From assembly GCF_052324685.1 (NCBI RefSeq), contig NC_135213.1, positions 3,621,646 through 3,685,645 on the forward strand: DNA of 64,000 nt, given 5' to 3'. The notes below the pieces were generated by a model that was not told the DNA's origin, ran no database searches, and saw nothing but the letters and a program-made list of their open reading frames with translations. Source of the stretch: Brachyhypopomus gauderio. Taxonomy: Eukaryota > Chordata > Actinopteri > Gymnotiformes > Hypopomidae. The translations under genes and the position numbers were made by a program. Below, one piece after another: positions 54,154 through 64,000 of the stretch (position 1 is its first letter; each line of letters begins with the position of its first letter).

Positions 54154-54814
54154 TGTTACGTCCAGCTCCGCCTCCTCCCTGGTCCCACCTAGTTTCCCCG
54201 GTTCTGTGCTTTCCCTTGTGTCTGTTCCGCCCCCGTCGTTAGTGCCCACACCTGAATCTCGTTTCACTCCCCTGTTCAGAGTATATCTTCCCTTCTGTTT
54301 CAGTCCTCCAGGTCGGTCATTGTTAGTAAGTGCATCCCTCTATGTTTTCCTTGTCCTTGCTCTTTGCCTACCCTTTCTGTGTCCCTTAAGTGTCCTAGTT
54401 GTACTCTGTGTCTGTTTTCAGCTTCCCGTTCGCTCTCTTTCTATTCGGTAGTTTTCCCCTCTGTGTCGTTGTTTAGTTTTCTATCGGTTGTGTCTTTTAT
54501 GTTGTTACTGTCTGCAGCCCTACACTTTATGTTTAAGTTTGTAGCTGTTCCTGTGCGAGTAACCCTGAGCGTTATGTTCGTTTAGTCCTCCTTGGTTTCT
54601 AGTTCTGTCTTACAGTTACGTGTGTGTGGGTTTTGTATTAAGTCAAGAGTAGTTCTGTCGTTTTGTGGTTCTGTTTTGCCGTCTTGTTGTTTGATGTTTC
54701 TGTTACGTGAATTTTCGTGTACCTTGTAGTTTTGTCTGTCTAGTCTGTTTCTTGTTATCTTGAATAAATTAGTAAATATTGCACTTGTCACGTCTGTCCC
54801 CCTGAAGCGTTACA
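54154..54814 (+). mobile_element. Solo LTR
   Basis: Begins TGTTACGTCCAGCTCCGC and ends AAGCGTTACA, with a 5-bp duplication ACACA on each side (54149-54153 and 54815-54819). A polyadenylation-like GAATAAATTAG lies near 54762, about 50 bases before the end. Open frames inside it are pyrimidine-biased and not coding. Confidence 0.65.
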
Positions 54815-54819
54815 ACACA

Positions 54820-55333
54820 AATTATATACAATATATTATCTCAAATCTAGTTAATTGTTCTGAATTTCACCTATATATTAGTTATCACACACACATTGCC
54901 TATATTTTTAAATTGTATAGGCTACTATAGGCGATTACTACCATGAAATTCTGATTAACGTTTTTATAAATGTAATATATTTTATTTATTGTAACATATT
55001 AGAATATTGCCAATAGTTACAACCATCTGAGACCAGAGATTGTAGTTTTACTGTAACATTATTATTTGAGTCTTCCAAAGATCCCCGATATCCAGCAAAC
55101 AAATGAAAGTTAAATTTGAGATGATCTCTCAAATGTGCTTTTTGTATGCCATTTATTCCTCCACTCGTTTTGTATTTTAGCCATAATTGTGTTTTTCAGG
55201 CTTCATGCCTGTTTCAGACGATCCCCAGGCACGTGAGTGAGCTTTAATGACGTCAACTTATGGATTACTTAGTTATTTAGTAAAAATTGCTTCCCTCTGA
55301 ACAGCTGAGAGTTTAATTTTGAATGTTTTACAG
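54820..55333. other. No gene recognised
   Basis: AT-rich sequence leading into another MHC tail-like segment. Confidence 0.5.
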
Positions 55334-55383
55334 CCTCTGGTGGAGGATTATCATCTATGTGCTGTAATGTCCAAGCTTCTTGA
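55334..55383 (+). pseudogene. MHC class I tail exon copy, truncated
   Basis: After GTTTTACAG it reads ASGGGLSSMCCNVQAS and TGA 55381-55383, related to the tail exons at 41982 and 42285 (ASDGGSSS, ASRGGSSF) but with a deletion that removes the middle and shifts the frame. Confidence 0.6.
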
Positions 55384-56043
55384 TGGTTGTGTAGTGGGGA
55401 TTTTTTCTGTACACTTGTATATGTTTGGGTTTATAAGTTTTGGTTATGACCATTTCAGGGGAGGGTAAGAAGAGATGTATTCTCTGACACGTGATCTTTG
55501 ACAATTATTGTGCTAGTGGTTGTTCTTCCATCTTATACAAATACTCAGATAGTTACAGCCATTTTCTAAGGTGTAAAGAAGAAACTGGTGAACACCTGGT
55601 CTTTACCTGGTGTTCGTGGACATGGTGTCTTAATTACACTAAAAACAACTAAAGTGCCACAGCAAATTTTTACTTAAAGGGAACCTATTACGCTAATTCT
55701 CAATGTTCCTCATTTTTATTTTAGGGATCTAAAACAGAAGCCTACCATGGATTGTGACCATAGGGTTAAAGCTTGTAATCATTAATCCAACTACAAAATT
55801 AAACACTATTTGACATCTGATGATTGTAAAAATAAAACATCACTATTTGCAGCAATTGGGCCTGCAACTACACTAAGGATAGTTTTAAGTTAATCTTGTT
55901 AGGCAAGAAGACTCCAGCCAACCTCACACTTGAACACTCTTAGTAGTTAGACACCTTCTTTGCTTTAAGCAACACACTTACACTTTGTCAATTTACAGCT
56001 GGGCTCAGACATTTTGTCACTGCCCCATCCTTCAGTAGTAAGA
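55384..56043. other. No gene recognised
   Basis: Unremarkable AT-rich sequence without domain or transposon end. Confidence 0.5.
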
Positions 56044-56528
56044 GATGACAAAATGAAGGAATGTTCGATTTATATAGCTCATTTCAAGATACCCAAGGTC
56101 GCCTAACAATTTTAACACAGGTACTATACAAGTCTTACATGATCAATCACACACTGACAAGAAGCAGCAGCCAATTGTGCACAGCGAATCCACAGCCCCC
56201 AGGGGGACTGAATGGGGTGCAGGAAGGGGAGAGAGGATAGACCCTAGTGACAGAGCACCATCCACCACTGGCCATACAAGCACACACACATTCATGCACA
56301 GACACTCAGACTGCTGTTTTTATTTGACATGTCAGTCACACACTCAGGTAGAATTTGTCAGGGACCACCAATTTACCTAACCTTGGACTGTGGGAGGAAA
56401 CCGGAGACCCCGGACGAAACCCACACGGACAGGGGGAGAACATGGAAACTCCACTCTGATAGGGGCTTTAAATCAAGACCCCAGTGCTGAGAGGCATACG
56501 TGCTAACCACTGAGCCACTGTGTTGCCC
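56044..56528 (-). mobile_element. Mermaid/V-SINE-like SINE, minus strand
   Basis: The right end CGTGCTAACCACTGAGCCAC, then TGTGTTGCC, is the reverse complement of the typical fish SINE 5' end (GGTGGCTCAGTGGTTAGCA). The body has TGTGGGAGGAAACCGGAGAC and GAGAACATGGAAACTCCACT. The left part (CATTTCAAGATACCCAAGG) is shared with 58310. Confidence 0.75.
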
Positions 56529-56596
56529 ATCATCATAGTGCATCATTGTAGTGTGTATGATGATTTTCCCAAAATAAAATCCCAACAAGGTGTTTA

Positions 56597-56783
56597 AGGG
56601 GCAGTCATGGTCTGGTGGTAGGGAACTGGTCTTGTGACCGTAGGGTCGTGGGTTCGATTCCCAGGCCTGAGGCCATGACTGAGGTGTCCTTGAGCAAGGC
56701 ACCTAACCCCAACTGCTCCCCTGGGGCCGGGCTAGGGCTGCCCACCACTCTGGGCATGTGTGCACCGCAGCCTCCTAGTAATC

Positions 56784-56820
<37 letters not shown>
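56597..56820 (+). mobile_element. tRNA-like SINE, best copy
   Basis: A-box region CATGGTCTGGTGGTAGGG, B box GGGTTCGATTCCCAGG, conserved body GCTAGGGCTGCCCACCACTC and a (GT)n tail. Internal RNA polymerase III-type boxes suggest tRNA ancestry. Other copies lie at 47341 (+) and 50713 (-). Confidence 0.85.
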
Positions 56821-56822
<2 letters not shown>

Positions 56823-58289
56823 CTAACTGCACAGATGGGTAAAACATTACATTTTGCAAAACAACTGAGAAAAGAGTTTCTGTGGGAGAGAATTTGCTAC
56901 TAACCCTGGCATGTTGGGCTTTGTAACTGTAACAGTGAGTGTAGGTTGGGCTTTGTAACTGTAACATTGTGTGGAGCGCAGTATGCTGAGGCGAGATCAG
57001 CTTGCAGAAGAAACTCCATTTATTAATTAGCTTTAACGCATTAGCATGAAACAAACATTAAACACACACACAAATCAAAACAACAACTGGCATCGAAATC
57101 AGACAAGACCCACACTTGAATAAAGTGACACACTTAAATACACTAACACACACTGAACAACAAGTGTAACATATAACGAGACGAGAGACAGGTGCTGCGC
57201 ATACACTACGAACATCCACGGAACTACATACATGGACGTAGACAGACGCTCTCATGCACACCGACATGCCCCCAAGGGAGGAGTCAGGTCCGTAGCGTGA
57301 CTTTGCCCAATTTACACATGCCCAACAAGCTATGCAACTTACCAGAACAAAGGGAAAAGCATAATAGGTCCCCTTTAAAACTGCTCTTACCAATTTGGAC
57401 GTTCTTGCAAACTTGTGTCAGACTTTCTCAACAAAGGCACCATGGCATCATGACCTTCTATTAAGCCCTCCAAATGTTTCTCAGAAGCTTCCAAAGATGT
57501 ACATATCATTTAGCATATGTAGTGTCTGTTAATGTGTTGTGTCTGCATAAGTACAAGTTCAAGTTCAAGTTACTTTATTAGTACCCGTGGGTAAACTGGT
57601 TTCGCAGTTCATGAGAAAGGTATAGATGTCCATACATATAGGCTACAAACACATAACACATATACATAGAAAAAAAGAAAAAACAGAAAACCGATAAATA
57701 AAAATAAAATAAATAAAAAGGTACAATTATAAAGAGTATCTTGTGCAGAAGAAATTGTTGAATAACTTGTTGAAAAACAATTAATTGTATTTCTCAGAAC
57801 TCCTAGTTGAGTTACATGGATGTGGTCAATGCACTAATCACATTCACAGTTTAGTAAAGAACAAGAAGATATTTTTATCATGTATGCAATTATTTTATAC
57901 AAAATCAAAATTTTATTGAACCGTTTTTTTATATATTTCTGATATTTGAATGCTTTGTTCTGTAGACTCAATGTCATCAGTATTTTTGTAGCTAAAACAT
58001 TAGAAACTGTAGAAACCAATTGTGTTATGGTCTTCCACCATCAGAATGGTTCTCACGGTCATAGTACCCTGTATTGTAGCTTACTCCCCAAAGCTGTGCT
58101 CACCACTGTCAGACAGCGTATTAAACTCCATGATCCCTTGTTTAGTTTTCTGGAGTTTTGTATTTGTTATTATTGCATTATGTTTTTGTATGTGTTGTAC
58201 TGTTATGTACAGTTGCATCTTATTTATAAGTACCTTTGAATAAATGACCAAGTTAATAAATACAACAGATTACAACATTTTTGATGAAT
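56821..58289. other. Repeat debris, no gene recognised
   Basis: GGGCTTTGTAACTGTAAC is duplicated at about 56920 and 56947. 56959-57300 resembles an LTR-type repeat on the minus strand (TGTAACATTG to GTCCGTAGCGTGAC) without a clear target duplication. 57545-57720 has the fish LINE/SINE-like start CAAGTTCAAGTTACTTTATT. No coding exon. Confidence 0.45.
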
Positions 58290-58705
58290 GATTAATGATT
58301 GTTCAATTTATAAAACACCTTTCAAGGAACACAAGTACAAGTCTTTCGTGACCATGTACACAAACCGGTGAGAAGCAGCAGCCAGACGCACATTGTGTAC
58401 TCTAACGGAAACCTCAGCCTCCTGGGGGATTGAATCAGGTGCAGGAAGGGGAAAGAGGACACATCCAGGACACCATCCACCAATGGACATACAGACACAG
58501 GGAAGGGATAAGGGACAACACCCAGGACACAGCATCACCCAAATCTGGACATACAGACACACACATTCATTCACAGACAAGTGTTTTTATTTGACATAAA
58601 GAGATACACAGTCACACATACACTCTCAGAGAGAATCTTTCAGGGAAAACAACTTACTTAACATCCATGTTTTTGGACTGTGGGAGGAAACCCATGCAGA
58701 CATCT
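58290..58705 (-). mobile_element. Mermaid/V-SINE-like SINE, minus strand, split by L2
   Basis: Matches 56060-56400 (CAAGTCTTTCGTGA, GGTGCAGGAAGGGGA, GGACTGTGGGAGGAAACC). Its missing right part, GGGGAGAACATGAACCCACA and ATATGGAAACTCCGCTC, lies at about 59790-59850, beyond the L2 element, so the L2 copy landed in this SINE. Confidence 0.7.
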
Positions 58706-58899
58706 ATGCAGGTTAAGGACAACATCACCCAAAAATGAAAAAAACGGTTTCCAACGGCCATTCGCTAAGTAGAACTTACTTCTCTACCCAGCTAAGTAGA
58801 ACTTACTTCCCTACCTACCAAACCATTGAGACTGTGTCTGTTAACCGTGGCAGATAAAGGAATAACAGGGTGATATGTTTTAAAAATCTAATTAAAATT

Positions 58900-59790
58900 A
58901 AATAATCAACATGAAGTGAGCAGCAATATTAAGCTAAGGCTAGGACTTCTAAACATTAGATCGCTTGCATCAAAAGCTGTGATAGTAAATGAAATAATCT
59001 CAGATAACAGACTAAATGCAATCTGTTTAACAGAGACATGGGCTAGAGTAGACGAATATGTAAGTTTTAATGAAGCAGCTCCTCCTGGATACAGTTATGT
59101 TCATCAGTCCTGTATCACAGGGTGTGGAGGTGGAGTAGCCACAATATATGACACAGATATAGGTTTTACTGTAAAACCTATATAATGGAATTATATTAAT
59201 TATATAATATGTGGAATAATCTTCCTGCCTTTATTCGGGACTCAGACACAGTCTCAATGTTTAAAACTCGACTAAAAACTTATCTGTTTAGTTTGGCCTT
59301 TGAATAATCTGTTACATATTTACCACATCACACATCACAGGTTCACCTGGGGAGTAACACTGCAGTTGGAGCCTACAATTCCAGTATCATCACTCCGACA
59401 CGGAATGAAAACCTGGCGTTCATCATAAGACATTTACATTGACAATATCAACACCCAGAACATTCATTCTAGTTACCTTATACTTAGCTTGATTGTGTGA
59501 TTTGTTTGTAACTTGTGTATTCATCTGTATAATTTGTTTTTGTGTAATTTGTGTGTTAATGGGCCGCCCAATGGAGGATGGGTTCCCTTTTGAGTCTTGG
59601 TCCTCCCAAGGTTTCTTCCTATTCCCCACCATCTAGGGAGTTTTTCCTTGCCACTGTCGCCTTTGGCTTGCTCATTAGGGATTTGGACCCATAGTATTGT
59701 TAACCTTGTAAATCCTGTAAAGCGCTTTGTGACAACATATGTTGTGAAAAGCGCTATACAAATACATTTGATTTGATTTTGATTTGATTT
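58900..59790 (+). mobile_element. Internally deleted L2-type LINE
   Basis: The 5' part 58916-59185 reads LRLGLLNIRSLASKAVIVNE, AICLTETWA (with the endonuclease ETW motif) and GCGGGVATIYD. The frame then stops, and by 59212 the sequence reads WNNLPAFIRDSDTVSMF and KTRLKTYLFSLAFE with the natural stop at 59305-59307, the last 31 residues of the same ORF. The body of the endonuclease and the whole RT are missing. The 3' UTR (GGAGGATGGGTTCCCTTTTG; TTGGCTTGCTCATTAGGG; AAAAGCGCTATACAAATACA) and a TTTGATT tail are complete. Confidence 0.85.
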
Positions 59791-59850
59791 GACATGGGGA
59801 GAACATGAACCCACACAGACACAGGAAGAATATGGAAACTCCGCTCAGAA

Positions 59851-60263
59851 ACACCCTTCAAAAACTTGTACATATTTGTTTGGTGTTATATGAATTCCTG
59901 TGAAAGAATTAGCAACATAAATATGCAACATAAATATGAACCAAATCTACTTAAGTAAGAATACTGGATGAATAAATCCACTGATAAAGGTGAAACTGTT
60001 TACAAGAAAGAAGCCAGCATTCTTACTACTTTTTATAGGCAGAAGAACTTGATATCACTCCAAAGATGCACATAATCTTATTGTAGATAATCCTCACTGT
60101 AGATAATATTCCCTGTAAATAATCATAAGAAAGGACCAATTATTGAGTATGACTATTGAATTGTTATCTGACTGCTGTCTCCTCATCAATGGATCCTAGT
60201 TTTCTTTAATGTTGGTGTGACATCGGTGGCAAGAGACGGATGCCAAGACACATAGCAGACTCA
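59851..60263. other. No gene recognised
   Basis: AT-rich sequence between the SINE/L2 complex and the Ty3 remnant. Confidence 0.5.
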
Positions 60264-61070
60264 ACTTTTTATTAACAAATGCCAGCACTTAGTGCTGACA
60301 AACATATGCAGCACTTAATAATAGGATTGACTTCTGACAACAACCAAGGCCGAGACACGTGTCCAACAGACACAGTTCCTGAGCCTATGCAAATAGGTGG
60401 TTCCCGGCCTGCGTCACCATCTGGTACCCCCCGGCGATCGATGGGGAGTGGCAGAGTAAGTAATGAGCCTGCCAAAAGAATGCTGATTGTGCCTGTAATG
60501 GTTTCTCACATGAGTCGTTCTTGCTCTGTCTCTGCTGTAGTGGACTCAGGCTTTCTGAGGCTCAAGGTGTGGCGCTGGTTCCTCTGTCATCTCCCCGGCA
60601 CATTGCAGCATTAGACGGCAGCCATATAGGCACTGGCCTAGTCACGCACCACACTCACCGCACATGCCTCTCCGTTGGTTCACACACCGAATGTGCATAC
60701 CTCATGCACCGAATGCGCATGCAGTAAAATGCTGCAGACACCGCCCGCAGGTAAACTGCTTCCTCTCCCTACACCTCAGCGCCCGAGTTCCCACCGAGCT
60801 CCCAGACCCCCCAGTCTCAAAAGGTAACACCACCATACACACTGTTGTAGATCGGATGGCCAATGATTGCGCATGGCCACCCAGCGCTACAAGTTTAAAG
60901 CCGACCGACAACGAGGAGAAACACCTGTCTACCAGCCAGGAGACAAAGTGTGGGTGGCTACGAGAGACAGCCGGGTGGAACCACGGCACAAATTGGACAC
61001 CAGGTATGCCGGTCCATTTACTGTCATCAAACGCATTGACCCTAAACATCTAGTTATCTAGCTAGGTACA
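60264..61070 (+). pseudogene. Ty3/gypsy-like gag-protease-integrase remnant
   Basis: 60340-60480 reads TVPEPMQIGGSRPASPSG, the Gag region before the protease in fish Ty3 elements. Protease-like sequence follows (SAVVDSG near 60540, then in another frame VALVPLSSPRHIAALDGSHI). From about 60867 the last part of the integrase is readable: YQPGDKVWVATRDSR and DTRYAGPFTVIKRIDP, ending at TAG near 61059. Reverse transcriptase, RNase H and the integrase core are deleted and no LTRs are recognised. Confidence 0.75.
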
Positions 61071-61236
61071 TTTAAAGAACTTTAGAAATTCAGTCCAATT
61101 GTGCAGAATTCCGACTGCTCAGCAGAATCTGACTCCTCTCGCACACACCACAAATTTCAGTCCTGTGAGTTACAGTGATTATAAGTTAGTTCATTGAGCA
61201 CTCTAAGATTTTTTCCCATACCGTCCAGCTCTATAC

Positions 61237-62280
61237 ACTATACTGAAAAAATATTTGCTCACCTATCCAAATAATTAGAATCAGGTGTTCGAATCACTTC
61301 TATGGCTACAGGTGTATAAAATTAAGCACCTAGGCATACATACATATAGTTTTTACAAACAGAATGGGTCGTTCTCAGGAGCTCAGTGAATTCCAGCATG
61401 GAACTGTGATAGGATACGACTTGTGCAACAAATCCAGTCGTGAAATTTCCTCGCTCCTAAAAATTCCTCAGTCAACTATCAGCTGTATTATAAGAAAATG
61501 GAAGTGTTTGAGAATGACAGCAACTCAGCCACGAAGTGGTAGGCCACGTAAACTTATGGAGTGGGGTCAGAAGATGCTGAAACGTATAGTGCGAAGAGGT
61601 TGCCAACTTTCTGCAGAGCCAAGTCACTACAGACTTGCAAACTTCATGACGCCTTCAGATTAGCTCAAGAACAGTGCGCAGATCACATCACACATCACAA
61701 GTGCAATGCAAAGTGTCGGATGCAGTGGTGTAAAGTATGCCGCCACTGGACTCTAGAGCAGTGGAGGCGCATTCTCTGGAGTGCTTCAGGATACCAAGAC
61801 ATTTTGGACAATTCCATGATCCCAACTTTGTGGGAACAGTTTAGAGCTGGCCCCTTCCTCTTCCAACATGATTGTGCACCAGTGGACAAAGCAAGGTCAT
61901 AAAGACATGGATAACAGAGTCTGGTGTTGATGAACTTGACTGGCCTGTACAGAGTCCTGACCTCAACCCGATAGAACACCTTTGGGATTAATTAGAGCGG
62001 AGACTGAGAGCCAGGCCTTCTCGTCCAACATCAGTATGTGACCTCACAAATGCCCTTCTGAAAGAATGGTCAAAAATCCCCTTAAACACACTCCTAAACC
62101 TTGTGAACAGCATTCCCAGTAGAGCTGAAGCTGTTCTAGCTGCAAAGGGTGGATCAACGTCATATTGAACCCTATGGGTTAGGAATGGGATGTCATTTAA
62201 GTTCATATGTGAGTCAAGGCCTAGGTTGAACAATAAGTCGAAAAATGTCAAGAACAAGCAGATACATCGGGATTTCTAGG
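61237..62280 (+). pseudogene. Tc1-like transposon remnant
   Basis: The left terminal repeat ATACTGAAAAAATATTTGCTC lies near 61242. From ATG 61364 the transposase N-terminus reads GRSQELSEFQHGTVIGYDLC (first helix-turn-helix) and SGRPRKLM (the linker with basic GRPRK). An internal deletion follows near 61640-61690. Later parts read CRHWTLEQWRRILWSASGYQ and FRAGPFLFQHDCAPV, then frameshifted DWPVQSPDLNPIEHLW with the third catalytic acidic residue, and LNLVNSIPSRAEAVLAAKGG. No right terminal repeat is seen. Stops and frameshifts make it inactive. Confidence 0.8.
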
Positions 62281-64000
62281 ATTGTTTACCTTATGAAAGG
62301 AGACAGAAACGACTATAGTGATGATTATGACACAATTCTGAATCAATATGCATAACAAGATATTTCTCAATTAAGTTATTATTAAATATACAGATTTTGG
62401 TTTGATTGTATGACATAGCTCACTACAGTCACGGGGTGGCACTGTAGGTCAAGACAGACAAATTTATACTATTGGTTCCTGTATCAGTCATACAGTATTA
62501 TTTAAATGAACATGGAGAGTTATGCTGATCAGGGAGGTTTGAATCCAGTAACAATGTGGGAACAAAGAGTTTGACAGACAGAAATCTACAAAGTTGTGGA
62601 AGGCAGAATATTCACACATTCTCAGATTATGGCTTCATGACCTTTGCTACCAGTAGAAGATGTGTCCTTGCAGTAAAATGTCTTGCTTTGTTTTTAATGT
62701 TAATGCTAATGCTGGTAGTGTAGCCCCAGGTGTCATATTAGCCTGATACCTTGGTTGTCCTCTGGGGTGTATTGTAGGGTCAGTGAATGGTGTCAACTAC
62801 ATTGTGGATGTTCTGTTTTTGGTATATTTTTGTGATGGCTGTAAAGTTTGTGAGGTGTGTTTTGTTATAGCAGTTGGGTTTGGTATGTATACCCATGTCC
62901 TGCACTTACAGTGGTGGTGTCATGGTTTACTGTGGTAACAGAATTTTGAGCCAAGAATCCAGCTGAAACATGTCATGTTGTGAATAGCAGTTTATAGATT
63001 GTTATGAGAGTATGGGTTCATTTTTAGTGGATCATAATCCCAAATATTACATTAATTTCCAATATTTAACCACTTGTTTAACCACTTACATAACTGTAAT
63101 TTCAGCTCTTGTCTTTCAGGTATCTTGATGGAAACAGTTCTGTAGGTATGCATGCATGTCTGCACTGACAGTTTGTCTTTGCTGGAACATCGCACGATGG
63201 TCTTCAACCACATCAAAGGCTTTCAGCTGCTCTTGTAAGAGCTATTTTTCCTGCTCGTGTTGCACACCAGGGTCTGGGTGCTTTCCATGCTCAGCGTGGA
63301 CCTTTTACATCAAAACCTCTTGAACACAGTTCTCACAATATACCCTCATTATTCCCTTTTTATTCACGGACCTGTTTACTGCTGACTGATCACAGAAGTT
63401 CACCTGAGGAAAGGTGGAGAGTTGTCCCAGTGGTTTCTTGGTGTTGTGATCATTAAGATTGAGGAGTGACTCCAACAAATCCCAGGAATTACAACATTAA
63501 CCTCTGTCCCAAGAGAGCAACCCGAGGAACATCACACACTCCCACACTGTGCATATACTGTATATAGCACCACTGATGTTTAAGGCACTAGGCCCCAGTA
63601 ATGATCAGCATCTGGGCCAGGCATGATTCATGTCTGCTGGCTTCTGGATAAAACAGAATAAATAATGGCAGCCCCAGCATCCACGGTAGACCAACCAAAC
63701 AGCACAACGGTGATCATACAAAACCATAGGGATACAACACCAGAGACAAATTAACTGTCTATACACAACACAGAAGAAGGATCACTAGACACCAAGAAGC
63801 CCAAAGCACCAGACACAGACAGATATGCTCACTATGAATATTTTTTCACTTAACATTTTCTATGGTGTCAATGGTTAAAGCTCACCTTATTCCTAAATAA
63901 CTTAAACTAAAATATTTTACTGAATTTATTTTAAGCTACATTAATATGTAAGTAACATGAACACTGCAGGACTCTGGTCTAAGGTTCCTAAGAATGAATG
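62281..64000. other. No gene recognised
   Basis: Unique-looking AT-rich sequence with short open frames only. No exon, transposon end or RNA gene is recognised up to the window edge. Confidence 0.5.

Noticed and set aside
56597-56720. Possible functional tRNA gene (B-box GGTTCGATTCC)
   Set aside because: The cloverleaf arms do not close, the body and (GT)n tail match other dispersed copies, and it is a SINE.

Overview
This is eukaryotic DNA, almost certainly from a ray-finned (teleost) fish and probably an otophysan. The species cannot be named from the sequence. It has spliced exons with GT/AG borders, an MHC class I gene with alpha1, alpha2, alpha3, transmembrane and tail exons, and fish-type Ig V-set receptor exons. 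It is dense in teleost-style transposons: hAT, Tc1, Tigger-like and Harbinger DNA elements, L2/CR1-type LINEs, tRNA-like SINEs and Ty3-type LTR elements.

Layout. 1-3260: a GGGCCC-rich minisatellite, a ZBED-type hAT fragment, and the 3' half of an Ig V-set transmembrane receptor whose V exon is cut by a MITE. 3661-6638: a decayed hAT element with a KIAA1586-like transposase. 6681-12565: a complete young LTR retrotransposon with 1.28 kb LTRs and a 4-bp target duplication; its only ORF is a 724-residue Gag. 12661-20380: hAT, Tc1 and Tigger-like fragments, a low-complexity block, an orphan MHC class I tail exon and a hAT element with intact 8-bp duplications. 20384-22572: a second Ig V-set receptor, disabled. 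22600-29400: solo LTR, LINE ends, minisatellites. 29615-33880: a hAT element carrying a second hAT element, both with perfect 8-bp target duplications. 36206-42355: an apparently intact seven-exon MHC class I gene (367 residues) with a shortened, cysteine-bearing alpha1 domain. 44113-55384: a second, 5'-truncated MHC class I copy plus scattered tail-exon copies. 47960-49840: a LINE reverse transcriptase fragment split by a hAT insertion. 52797-52925: an antisense 28S rRNA fragment between perfect 25-bp direct repeats. 53267-64000: solo LTRs, a Harbinger MITE, SINEs, an internally deleted L2, a gutted Ty3 element and a Tc1 remnant.

How it fits together. The host genes are immune: one plausible MHC class I gene, one MHC class I pseudogene with repeated cytoplasmic-tail exons, and two Ig V-set receptor pseudogenes. 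The pattern suggests an MHC/Ig-receptor multigene region growing by duplication and worn down by transposition. The only long intact ORF is the Gag of the LTR element, which has no polymerase and would need reverse transcriptase and integrase supplied by another element. All function calls come from reading motifs by eye; no database search was run.
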